From: Nevskia sp964451925
GTDB taxonomy: Bacteria; Pseudomonadota; Gammaproteobacteria; Nevskiales; Nevskiaceae
Assembly (NCBI GenBank): GCA_964451925.1
Contig: CAYVKA010000019.1
Span: 1-64,000, forward strand
Reading direction: 5' to 3'
DNA length: 64,000 nt
Each line of letters opens with the position of its first letter. Within the stretch, counting starts at the first letter, position 1. The position numbers and the translations under genes are program-made. The notes beneath the pieces were generated by a model, which saw nothing but the letters and a program-made list of their open reading frames with translations, had not been told where the DNA came from and did no database searches. Shown here one piece after another: positions 1 through 8,742 of this stretch.

Positions 1-1773
<1,773 letters not shown>

Positions 1774-1815
1774 ACAGCACGCGCCCGCGTGGGCAATGTG
1801 GGATTCAGTGGATGT

Positions 1816-1838
1816 TCAGCGTCGCCGGGCGACGCTGA
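1816..1838 (+). promoter_or_regulatory. Perfect 10-bp hairpin in the ftsK-lolA spacer
   Basis: TCAGCGTCGC and its exact complement GCGACGCTGA flank a three-base loop, 22 bases before the lolA ATG. No run of T follows, so it does not look like a Rho-independent terminator. It could be an mRNA processing or stability element, or could influence lolA translation. Only the dyad is seen; the role is inference. Confidence 0.4.
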
Positions 1839-1859
1839 CGTAACAGGATACAAAGAACG

Positions 1860-2543
1860 ATGATTACCAAGACGTCCAAGTCGGCCCTGCTGGGCGCGCT
1901 GTGCATCGGCCTACTGACCGCGACGGCCGCCCGCGCCGATTCCGCCCAGGATGCGCTGAAGCGCTTCACCGATGGCGTGCAGACCTTCGAGGCGCATTTC
2001 GATCAGGTACAGACCGACGACAAAGGCCGCATCACCGGCCGTAGTAGTGGCCATTTCTGGCTGTCGCGGCCGGCGGTGGCCGGCACGCCCGGCAGGTTCC
2101 GCTGGGCCTATGAGAAGCCCTACCAGCAGGCCACCATCTGCGACGGTGCCAAGCTGTGGGCCTTCGATCCCGATCTCAACCAAGTGACGGTCCGCGAAGC
2201 CAAGGCGGCACTGGCCGGTACCCCGGCCGAGCTGCTGTCGCAGAAGGCCGCGCTCAACACCGCCTTCACTGTGAAGGATGCCGGCAACGAGGGCGACACG
2301 CGCCTGGTGACGCTGGTGCCCAAGTCGAAGGACAGCGATTTCAAGACCATCGAACTGGCCCTGGACAAGGACGGCGCGCCGCTGCGCATGCGCTTCGCCG
2401 ACCAGATCGGCGGCCACTCCGAAGTCAGCTTCACCGAGGTGCACACCAACGCCCGGATCGACCCGGCGCAGTTCCAGTTCACCCCGCCCAAGGGCGCGGA
2501 GATCGTCAACGACGGCGGCATCACCACCAAGTCGCTGGACTGA
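1860..2543 (+). CDS. lolA: Outer-membrane lipoprotein carrier protein LolA
   Basis: LolA is the periplasmic chaperone that takes mature lipoproteins from the LolCDE transporter and hands them to LolB at the outer membrane. The 227-residue product starts with a clear Sec signal peptide (Lys near the N-terminus, hydrophobic stretch, cleavage after TAARA at about residue 26). The mature part has the family pattern: an AxxxFxQ-like opening (FEAHFDQVQ), a GHFWLSRPG-type segment, RFRWAYEKPYQQ, and a KLWAFDPDLNQVTV strand. The ATG at 1860 is the only sensible start because the signal peptide follows at once. It sits between ftsK and rarA on the same strand, the usual gene neighbourhood. The length is slightly above the usual value of about 205. 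Confidence 0.95.
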   Translation: MITKTSKSALLGALCIGLLTATAARADSAQDALKRFTDGVQTFEAHFDQVQTDDKGRITGRSSGHFWLSRPAVAGTPGRFRWAYEKPYQQATICDGAKLWAFDPDLNQVTVREAKAALAGTPAELLSQKAALNTAFTVKDAGNEGDTRLVTLVPKSKDSDFKTIELALDKDGAPLRMRFADQIGGHSEVSFTEVHTNARIDPAQFQFTPPKGAEIVNDGGITTKSLD

Positions 2544-2585
2544 TCCCGGTCCGGAAGGTCCGCCGCCATTCCTGGCCAGACTTCA

Positions 2586-3950
2586 ATGCAGGATGAACCC
2601 GCCGCCCGGCCATCCCCGGCCGGGGATTCGCCGCAGCCGATGTCGGCCGGACACCGGCCTGACCCGGCCCAGCCGCTGGCCGAGCGCATGCGTCCGCGCA
2701 CGCTGGACGAGGTGGTCGGCCAGCAGCACCTGCTCGCCCCCGGCGCGCCGCTGCGGGTGGCGCTGGAAGCCGGCCGCATCCCCTCGATGGTGTTCTGGGG
2801 TCCGCCCGGCGTCGGCAAGACCACGCTGGCCCGCCTCATCGCGGGCTATTCCGCGGCGCAGTTCCTGACCCTGTCGGCGGTGATGGCCGGAGTCAAGGAC
2901 ATCCGCGAGGCCACCGCCGAGGCGCGCGCCGCGCTGCAGGCGCAGCCGCCGCGGCGCACGGTGCTGTTCGTCGACGAAATCCATCGCTTCAACAAGAGCC
3001 AGCAGGATGCGCTGCTGCCCTATGTCGAGGACGGCACCATCATCCTGGTCGGCGCCACCACCGAAAACCCCAGCTTCGAGCTCAACGGCGCCTTGCTGTC
3101 GCGGCTGCGCGTGTTCGTGCTGCGCTCGCTGGACGAGGCGGTGATCCGCGAGCTGCTGCTGCGCGCCCTGGTCGATCCACAGCGCGGCCTGGGCGAGAGC
3201 GCCGACGCCGTCCCGCCGCGCTGGATCGAGCGCATCGCCGAAAGCGCCGACGGCGACGCCCGCCGTTCGCTGATCCTGCTGGAGACCGCCGTCGAGCTGT
3301 CCCGCGCCGCCGGTGAAAAGAACGACGAGCTGCTGGAGAAGCTGATCGGCCGCGGCCTGCGCCGCTTCGACAAGCAGGGCGAGAACTTCTACGACCAGAT
3401 CTCCGCCCTGCACAAATCGGTGCGCGGCAGCGACCCGGACGGCGCGCTGTACTGGTTCGCGCGCATGCTCGACGGCGGCGTCGACCCGGTCTACATCGCG
3501 CGCCGCGTGCTGCGCATGAGCATCGAGGACATCGGCCTGGCCGACCCGCGCGCCCAGCGCATCTGCCTGGATGCCTGGGACAGCTGGGAACGCCTCGGCA
3601 GCCCTGAAGGCGAGCTGGCCCTGGCCGTCGCCGTCACCTACCTCGCCGTGGCGGCGAAAAGCAACGCCGTCTACAAGGCCTACGGCGAGGTGCGCGCGGT
3701 GGTCGAGCGGCAGGGCACCCTGGAAGTGCCGATGCACCTGCGCAACGCCCCCACAAAGCTGATGAAGGGCCTCGGCTACGGCCAGGGCTACCGCTACGAC
3801 CACGAGGAAGCGGACGCCCATGCCGCGGGCCAGCAGTACCTGCCCGACGCCCTGGTCGGCAGCGAGTTCTATACCCCCAGCGGACGCGGCCTGGAAGGCA
3901 AGATCGCCGAGAAACTGGCGCAGTTGCGGGCCGCCAACAAGCGCGGCTAG
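2586..3950 (+). CDS. rarA: Replication-associated recombination protein A (AAA+ ATPase)
   Basis: RarA (MgsA) is a clamp-loader-like AAA+ ATPase that acts at stalled replication forks. The 454-residue protein shows Walker A GPPGVGKTT (about residues 77-85), Walker B LFVDEIHRFN, and the sensor segment GATTENPSFELN followed by LLSRLRVFVL with the arginine finger region. The C-terminal tetramerisation region includes the family signature HKSVRGSDPDGALYWFARML. The ATG at 2586 gives a Pro-rich N-terminal extension before the conserved PLAERMRPRTLDEVVGQ; a shorter start at an internal ATG (MSAGHRP) is also possible. It follows lolA by 42 bases and could be cotranscribed with it. Function is assigned from the family. 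Confidence 0.96.
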   Translation: MQDEPAARPSPAGDSPQPMSAGHRPDPAQPLAERMRPRTLDEVVGQQHLLAPGAPLRVALEAGRIPSMVFWGPPGVGKTTLARLIAGYSAAQFLTLSAVMAGVKDIREATAEARAALQAQPPRRTVLFVDEIHRFNKSQQDALLPYVEDGTIILVGATTENPSFELNGALLSRLRVFVLRSLDEAVIRELLLRALVDPQRGLGESADAVPPRWIERIAESADGDARRSLILLETAVELSRAAGEKNDELLEKLIGRGLRRFDKQGENFYDQISALHKSVRGSDPDGALYWFARMLDGGVDPVYIARRVLRMSIEDIGLADPRAQRICLDAWDSWERLGSPEGELALAVAVTYLAVAAKSNAVYKAYGEVRAVVERQGTLEVPMHLRNAPTKLMKGLGYGQGYRYDHEEADAHAAGQQYLPDALVGSEFYTPSGRGLEGKIAEKLAQLRAANKRG

Positions 3951-4031
3951 GTAGACGGCTCACCTTCGCCGGCGCCCGCTTGCCGGCGGTGTGGAGGGGG
4001 CTCCGCCGGTCGCCGCCGCGGCCGCAAGCCA

Positions 4032-4073
4032 TTGATATGGATCAATGCGTGGGGGCCCCGCTGGTGTGATAAA
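4032..4073 (+). promoter_or_regulatory. FNR/Anr-type box with a matching extended -10 element
   Basis: TTGATATGGATCAA (4032-4045) is a perfect TTGAT-N4-ATCAA dyad, the consensus for FNR, Anr and related CRP-family regulators. GATAAA at 4068-4073, preceded by TGT, can serve as an extended -10. This would place the transcription start near 4080 and the dyad centre at about -41.5, the class II activator position. The arrangement predicts oxygen- or redox-responsive transcription of the diguanylate cyclase gene starting at 4133. The box is seen directly; regulator identity and activity are inferred. Confidence 0.7.
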
Positions 4074-4132
4074 TGCCGCAGTCATACTGGTATTCACCTG
4101 CCCTCTGCCCCGGACGGACGGCGAGAATTCAC

Positions 4133-5368
4133 ATGAGCACGGTTCCCCCCATCAAGCAGAACGCTTCGGGCGCCCAGCGGGTGCCGAGGCCGTTCGCGCC
4201 GGCGGGGGATGCCGGTTCGCTGGAGGGGCGCCGCTGGCTGCTGCGTTTCGAGCCGGAGCTCGAGGCGCAGTTCCTGCTCGACCGCGCCGCCCACCATCTG
4301 CTGCTGTCGCGGGTGAACCTGTGGCTGGCCTGCGTTCTTTACGCCTCCTTCATCTTCTTCGACACCCTGGTGCTGCGGCATCTCGACTCCTGGCTGCACC
4401 AGGTGGTCTATTTCGTGCTCCTGCCACCGTGCGTCCTCGGTGCCATGGCGACCCATGTTCCGCGCCTGCAGCGGTATACCCTCACCATCAATGCCTGGGT
4501 GGCGCTGCTCACCGGTCCGACCCTGGCGATGCTGGTTGCCGAAGGCTCGTCACCCGGTGCCGAGGTGGGATATCAGGCGCTGATCCTGCACTACATCTAC
4601 CTGTTCGCCCTGTTCGGCCTGCCGTATTGGCAGGCGGCCGGAATCGCCGGCCTGAGCTACCTGATCTGCGTGGTGGGTGAGGGCCTGGCGGGAGCCGATC
4701 CGACGTTGCGCTTCTACCATGCCTTCTTCCTCGGCAGCATCGTGGCGGTTTGCGTCATCGTCGCGTATCTGCAGGAGACGACGCAGCGCTGTTCCTGGCT
4801 GCAGACGCGCAAGCTCAAGTACCTGTCTTCGCACGATCCGCTGACCGGCCTGCTCAATCACCGCGCGTTCTTCGAGCGCAGCGAGCTGTTGTTGCGGCAG
4901 GCGCAGCGCCAGGGGGATTCCATCGCGTTCCTGTTCGTCGACGTCGACAACTTCAAGGCGTTCAACGACCAGCATGGCCATGCGGTCGGCGACGAACTGC
5001 TGCGGCGCTGCGGCGCGGCGATCTCGGCGCTGGTCGGCCGGCCGTTCGACATGGCCGCGCGCCTGGGCGGCGACGAATTCATCCTGGTGCTGTACGGCAC
5101 CTCGCAAGACGGCGCGCGGGGGCTTGCCGATCAGTTGCGCCGCAGTGTTTCGGCGATGCACTTCGGAGCGGCCGGTGTCCCCCAGTCGCAGGCCACGGTG
5201 AGCATCGGCATTCAGGTCGCGCCTCCCGGCGCCTCGACCACCCTGCACGAGCTGATCGGCAAGGCCGATGCCGAGATGTACCGGGTCAAGGCGGGCGGCC
5301 GAAGCGGTTGGCAGCTGATTGCCGGAAACCGCAAGGCGGCGGCCTGGGACGGGGACAGACCCGGTTAG
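4133..5368 (+). CDS. Membrane-anchored diguanylate cyclase (GGDEF)
   Basis: The 411-residue protein has about six hydrophobic membrane segments in its first half (about residues 55-210) and a GGDEF domain in its second half. The domain carries an intact RLGGDEF signature and, just before it, RPFD, which fits the RxxD inhibitory I-site. It should therefore make cyclic di-GMP from GTP and be product-inhibited. The frame is open back to 4073, but the promoter elements at 4032-4073 would put that ATG upstream of the transcript, so the ATG at 4133 is preferred. No recognised periplasmic sensor domain is present; the membrane part resembles MASE-type sensors but I cannot name the family. The gene stands alone between rarA and the convergent PBP7 gene. 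Confidence 0.9.
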   Translation: MSTVPPIKQNASGAQRVPRPFAPAGDAGSLEGRRWLLRFEPELEAQFLLDRAAHHLLLSRVNLWLACVLYASFIFFDTLVLRHLDSWLHQVVYFVLLPPCVLGAMATHVPRLQRYTLTINAWVALLTGPTLAMLVAEGSSPGAEVGYQALILHYIYLFALFGLPYWQAAGIAGLSYLICVVGEGLAGADPTLRFYHAFFLGSIVAVCVIVAYLQETTQRCSWLQTRKLKYLSSHDPLTGLLNHRAFFERSELLLRQAQRQGDSIAFLFVDVDNFKAFNDQHGHAVGDELLRRCGAAISALVGRPFDMAARLGGDEFILVLYGTSQDGARGLADQLRRSVSAMHFGAAGVPQSQATVSIGIQVAPPGASTTLHELIGKADAEMYRVKAGGRSGWQLIAGNRKAAAWDGDRPG

Positions 5369-5402
5369 ACCCGTCGCCCGATCCCGGATGGCGTGATCGG
5401 CC

Positions 5403-6302
5403 TCAGGAAGCGGCCTTGGCCGCCACCGCCACCGTGCCCGGGTGCGGCCGGTTCTCCAGCTGCCCGAGGTGTTCGCGCACGCGCCTGGCATCGGCGAAGC
5501 GGGTCAGCGTGCCGAAGGAATTCAGGAACACCAGCGACAGGTTGCGGTGCAGCGTGCTCGCCCGCATCACCAGGCAGCGCCCGGCTTCGTTGGTGAAGCC
5601 GGTTTTCTGCAGTTCGATATCCCAGTCGCTGCTGTTGCGCACCATGCGATTGGTACTGACGAACTTCATCGGATGGCCGTGCACCAGCACGGTCTCCTCC
5701 GCCCGGGTCGAATCGCGGCGGATCAGCGGCTGCGCGTCGGCGGCGTTCACCAGGCGCAGCAGGTCGTGGGCGGTGGAGGTGGTGTCGCTGGAAAGGCCCG
5801 CCGGATCGGCGAAGTGGCTCGACGTCATGCCCAGCGCGCGCGCCTTGGCGTTCATCGCGGCGACGAAGGCCGGGCGTCCGCCGGGATAGCCCTCGCTCAG
5901 CGCCATCGCCGCCCGGTTTTCGGAAGCCATCAGCGCCAGCAGCAGCATGTTGGCCCGGCTCAGGCGAGTGCCCACCCTGAGCCGCGAACGGGTGTGCTTC
6001 TCCCGGTCGACATCGTCATCGCTGATCTCGAGTACCTGGTCCATCGGCTGGTGCGCATCGAGCACCACCAGCGCCGTCATCAGCTTGGTCAGCGATGCGA
6101 TCGGCATCACCACGTCGGCGTTCTTCGAAATCAGGGCCTCGCCGGTATCCCGGTCCACCACCAGTACCGCGCGGGACCTCAGCGACGGATCGCCGGAAGC
6201 CAGCGCCGGGGCCGGGCCGAACGCCAGCAGGATGGCCAGGGCTCCGATGAGACCATACAGGCCCCGCAGGGCTGCTTGAAGCGGACGCGATGAGGAGCGC
6301 AC
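5403..6302 (-). CDS. pbpG: D-alanyl-D-alanine endopeptidase (PBP7 type)
   Basis: This is a periplasmic serine peptidase of the penicillin-binding S11 family, which cleaves peptide cross-links in peptidoglycan. All three active-site motifs are visible: SLTK (Ser-x-x-Lys), SEN and KTG (in LQKTGFTNEAG). A signal peptide (hydrophobic GLIGALAILLAFGPAPALA) precedes the mature protein. The frame continues upstream to 6428, but the extra residues are Arg-rich and not signal-like, so the GTG at 6302 (299 residues) is chosen. No good ribosome-binding site is seen, so the start is uncertain. The length fits PBP7 rather than the longer DacA/DacC carboxypeptidases. It is convergent with the diguanylate cyclase gene. 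Confidence 0.88.
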   Translation of the reverse strand: MRSSSRPLQAALRGLYGLIGALAILLAFGPAPALASGDPSLRSRAVLVVDRDTGEALISKNADVVMPIASLTKLMTALVVLDAHQPMDQVLEISDDDVDREKHTRSRLRVGTRLSRANMLLLALMASENRAAMALSEGYPGGRPAFVAAMNAKARALGMTSSHFADPAGLSSDTTSTAHDLLRLVNAADAQPLIRRDSTRAEETVLVHGHPMKFVSTNRMVRNSSDWDIELQKTGFTNEAGRCLVMRASTLHRNLSLVFLNSFGTLTRFADARRVREHLGQLENRPHPGTVAVAAKAAS

Positions 6303-6390
6303 GTGTTGATTACGGCTCTGGTGGCGGATTAAAGGCAAAACTCTAACATCCCGACTGGCGTTTGTCCCGGTGCCGCGCCCCGCCTTGCGG

Positions 6391-6858
6391 CTACTGCGGC
6401 GCGGAGTCCACCTTCCAGCCGCCGGCATCGAGCTTGAAGGTGGCCTGGCCCGGCCGTTCGACCCGGTCGACGCCGCCGCTCTCCGCCCTCCACTTGTCCA
6501 GGTGCGTCTTCAAGGCCTTGAACAGCGGGGTGATGGGTTCGTGCGCCTCCATCTTGGCGTAGTCCTTGAGCCAGGCCACCGACATGTCGTTGTCGAAATG
6601 GCGATCGTGGTTGTAGTCCACGGTCGCGCTGTTGCTGCCCATCACGATGCGCGTGACCCTGGGCTTGTAGATGCACATCGACTTGCCGTCGATATCGGCA
6701 AAGTCAGGCTCGCCCTGCTCGGTGTAGTAGGTTCCGCAGTCGTCCTTCATGAACGGCTGCAGCAACTCCTCGGCCTTGGCCGCGGTGAGATCGTCCGCCA
6801 TGCAATGCGCGCTCATGACCATGGCCACCAGCGCCCCTGCCGCATAAATAGTTTTCAC
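6391..6858 (-). CDS. Hypothetical secreted protein
   Basis: I do not recognise this 155-residue protein. It starts with GTG at 6858, placed six bases after a GAGG ribosome-binding sequence on the minus strand, and opens with a signal peptide (VKTIYAAGALVAMVMSAHCMA). The mature part has three cysteines (DDCGTYY, SMCIYK and one in the signal region), several acidic and aromatic residues and a WKVDSAPQ C-terminus. It is probably periplasmic. The same frame runs open far upstream, but that part is a shadow of crcB. It lies 88 bases upstream of pbpG on the same strand, so the two may be cotranscribed. Function is unknown. Confidence 0.65.
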   Translation of the reverse strand: MKTIYAAGALVAMVMSAHCMADDLTAAKAEELLQPFMKDDCGTYYTEQGEPDFADIDGKSMCIYKPRVTRIVMGSNSATVDYNHDRHFDNDMSVAWLKDYAKMEAHEPITPLFKALKTHLDKWRAESGGVDRVERPGQATFKLDAGGWKVDSAPQ

Positions 6859-7010
6859 GAAAAGCCTCGTTTTTGCCCCAGCCGATGCGGCGGGCTCTGT
6901 GACCCGCTCAGCCAGAAAGTAGCAAATACCACGCCAGTTATCGGGCAAGGGGTCTGGAACCGCGCCGCCGCAACTTGCCGCGGAAGCTGCGCCCCCGCTA
7001 AGCTGCCGGG

Positions 7011-7068
7011 CAGGAGATGGCATACCTCCTCGAACCGCCGGCTGCGCCGGCTGATGATGCCTACAGAC
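7011..7068 (+). promoter_or_regulatory. Fluoride riboswitch (crcB RNA motif)
   Basis: The segment contains the hallmarks of the fluoride aptamer: GGAGATGGCAT at the 5' side with its pairing partner CCTCC, a GC-rich hairpin (CCGCCGGCTGCGCCGGC region), and the conserved 3' strand CTGATGATGCCTACAGA at about 7051-7066. The 3' strand is, from memory, essentially identical to that of the Pseudomonas syringae eriC aptamer. It lies about 95 bases upstream of crcB, the gene class most often controlled by this RNA. It would bind fluoride and switch on expression of the exporter. A covariance-model search (Rfam crcB family) would settle it. Confidence 0.9.
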
Positions 7069-7095
7069 CGCGCACCAGCGCGGCGGCATCGTCGC

Positions 7096-7161
7096 GTCGA
7101 TCCACGCATGAGCCGCCCCGCCTGTGCACGCCGCAGAAGGATCGGCAGGAAGGATCGACAG
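7096..7161 (+). promoter_or_regulatory. Probable expression platform with duplicated Shine-Dalgarno segment
   Basis: Two adjacent 13-base copies, GAAGGATCGGCAG (7136-7148) and GAAGGATCGACAG (7149-7161), differ at one base and end directly at the crcB ATG (7162). The second copy contains the ribosome-binding sequence GGAAGG. GTCGATCC at 7096-7103 is the exact complement of GGATCGAC at 7152-7159, so an 8-bp helix could hide part of the Shine-Dalgarno. This is a plausible translational off-state for the riboswitch just upstream. The repeats and complementarity are seen; the switching model is inference. Confidence 0.5.
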
Positions 7162-7563
7162 ATGAATGTTTCCGCACTGTTCGCCGTGGGTACCGGTTCC
7201 GTACTGGGCGCCTGGCTGCGCTGGTGGCTGGGCCTGCGCCTCAACGCCCTGTTTCCGACCCTGCCGCTGGGCACCCTGGCCGCCAACCTGATCGGCGGCT
7301 ATGTCATCGGCGTCGCCCTGGGCACGCTGACGCACAACCTGGGCCTGTCGCCGCAGGCGCGCCTGTTCGTCATGACCGGCTTCTGCGGCGGTCTCACCAC
7401 CTTTTCCACCTTTTCCGCGGAAACCTATACCTTGCTGGCGCGCGGCCAGCTGGCCTGGGGCCTGGGCGAAATCGCCATCCACGTCATTGGCTCGCTGGTG
7501 GCGACGGCCCTGGGTGTACTCTCCGTGCAGCTGCTCCGTTTGTCCGCGGGAGGTGCCTCATGA
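7162..7563 (+). CDS. crcB: Fluoride ion channel CrcB/Fluc
   Basis: CrcB (Fluc) is a small inner-membrane protein that forms an antiparallel dimer and lets fluoride leave the cell. The 133-residue product has four predicted membrane helices and the family motifs GTLAANLIGGYVIG, with the pore Asn, and TGFCGGLTTFSTFSAET, with the Phe-box and Thr/Ser track that line the pore. The ATG at 7162 has a strong Shine-Dalgarno (GGAAGG) eight bases upstream; the longer open frame upstream is non-coding leader. The fluoride riboswitch upstream supports the role. Its stop overlaps the start of the DUF190 gene (ATGA), so the two are translationally coupled. Confidence 0.96.
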   Translation: MNVSALFAVGTGSVLGAWLRWWLGLRLNALFPTLPLGTLAANLIGGYVIGVALGTLTHNLGLSPQARLFVMTGFCGGLTTFSTFSAETYTLLARGQLAWGLGEIAIHVIGSLVATALGVLSVQLLRLSAGGAS

Positions 7564-7967
7564 GCCCCAGCAATGGCCGGCCGGCAGTACGCGACTGGAA
7601 GGCGCACAGCGTGGAAGGCGTGTTCCTGCGCTTCGTGGTCCACGAAAACCGCTTGTTCCGGGGCAAGCCGGTCTATGAGTGGCTGCTGCTCGAAGCGCGC
7701 AAGCTGGGCATTCCGGGCGGCTGCGCCTTTCGCGGCATCTGCGGCTACGGCCGGCATGGTGTGCTGCACGAAGAGCATTTCTTCGAGCTGGCCGCGGCGC
7801 TGCCGGTGGAAGTGCGCTTCGTCTGCAGCGAGGAACAGGCAGGCGGCCTGCTCGACGCGGTGGAGGAGGCCGAGCTGTCGCTGTTCTATGCCCTGTCGCC
7901 GACCCGCTACGGCGTGGCCGGCGTCGAAAAGGACGAGTGGTCCACGGTGATGCCGCCGATGTTCTAG
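7560..7967 (+). CDS. DUF190 family protein, coupled to crcB
   Basis: The 135-residue protein belongs by pattern to DUF190: it has the conserved opening FVHEN..FRGKPVYEWLLLEARKLGIPG, the GIxGYGRHGVLHEE segment and a C-terminal ferredoxin-like half, similar in architecture to PII-like proteins. Its exact function is not established. DUF190 genes commonly accompany crcB, so it may regulate or assist fluoride export or bind a signalling ligand. The start codon overlaps the crcB stop, giving a two-gene operon under the fluoride riboswitch. It is predicted to be cytoplasmic because no signal or membrane segment is seen. Confidence 0.85.
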   Translation: MSPSNGRPAVRDWKAHSVEGVFLRFVVHENRLFRGKPVYEWLLLEARKLGIPGGCAFRGICGYGRHGVLHEEHFFELAAALPVEVRFVCSEEQAGGLLDAVEEAELSLFYALSPTRYGVAGVEKDEWSTVMPPMF

Positions 7968-8209
7968 CGAGCAATCCAGCGCCCGGCGCTCCGGCGCCCG
8001 GCAAGCCGGCCGGAGGGTTCTTCTTCGCCACCAGACCCGTGCGGCGGTCTGCCACTCACACGGCGCCATCGATCAGGCGCAATATTCGGATCGGGTGGTG
8101 CCGGCACTGGCTGCCAGCGCCTCGTCCTGCGCCGGTACGCGCTGACGCAGGACGAGGCAGTCGCCGAGGCCGCCGCGCCGCCGCTGCCTGACCGGTCAGG
8201 AGGTACGCC

Positions 8210-8626
8210 ATGATTACCCGCATACTCGTCGCCCACGACTCGTCCCCCACCGCCGACAAGGCCTTCCGCATGGCCCTGGACATCGCCTGCCGCTACGGCG
8301 CCGAGCTGCATGCGGTGTCGGTGGTGCGCCTGCCCGAGTTCGGCGAGGACGTCGAAACCGCCGCCATGATCGACGCCGGCCGCCAGCACTACGACAAGCT
8401 CGGCCTGCGCCTGCGCGATGAGGCCGGCGGGCGGCAGCAGGCGCTGCACTTCCGCACCCTGGTCGGCCATCCGGCGGAGCAGGTGGTGGGCGAGGCGCAG
8501 AAGATCGGCGCCGACCTGATCGTCCTCGGTCACCGCGGCAAATCCCTGATCGAGCGCTGGCTCACCGGCTCCACCACCAAGCAGGTGATGGGCTACGCCC
8601 ACTGCGCGGTGCTGGTGGTCCGCTGA
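8210..8626 (+). CDS. Universal stress protein, UspA family
   Basis: This 138-residue single-domain protein starts with the beta-strand ITRILVAHDSSPTADKAF typical of the UspA fold. It carries the ATP-binding signature GHRG-x9-GST (GHRGKSLIERWLTGSTT) near the C-terminus, followed by YAHCAVLVVR. It is therefore an ATP-binding type of Usp rather than a UspA-like non-binder. Such proteins form cytoplasmic dimers and act in stress survival; the specific role cannot be told. A GGAGG-type ribosome-binding site (tcaggaggtacgcc) lies just before the ATG. The 242 bases between the DUF190 gene and this gene show no coding potential that I trust. Confidence 0.9.
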   Translation: MITRILVAHDSSPTADKAFRMALDIACRYGAELHAVSVVRLPEFGEDVETAAMIDAGRQHYDKLGLRLRDEAGGRQQALHFRTLVGHPAEQVVGEAQKIGADLIVLGHRGKSLIERWLTGSTTKQVMGYAHCAVLVVR

Positions 8627-8684
8627 CGGCCTGCCGCGCCGGCGGATCAGGGCCGGAGGACCGCGGCTGGCCGCTCAAGCCCGG

Positions 8685-8715
8685 TTGGCGGCCTTTCACC
8701 CCCCCTCGTTACAAT
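8685..8715 (+). promoter_or_regulatory. Candidate sigma-70 promoter of serS
   Basis: TTGGCG (8685-8690) and TACAAT (8710-8715) resemble -35 and -10 elements with a 19-base spacer, which is longer than ideal. The -10 lies 28 bases upstream of the serS ATG. This would give a very short leader with no room for a T-box. Confidence 0.35.
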
Positions 8716-8742
8716 GCGCGTCCAGACCAGGCGATCCCCTCC

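Noticed and set aside
4073..4132. Upstream ATG that would lengthen the diguanylate cyclase by 20 residues
   Set aside because: It overlaps the predicted -10 element and lies before the likely transcription start; the extra residues look non-coding.
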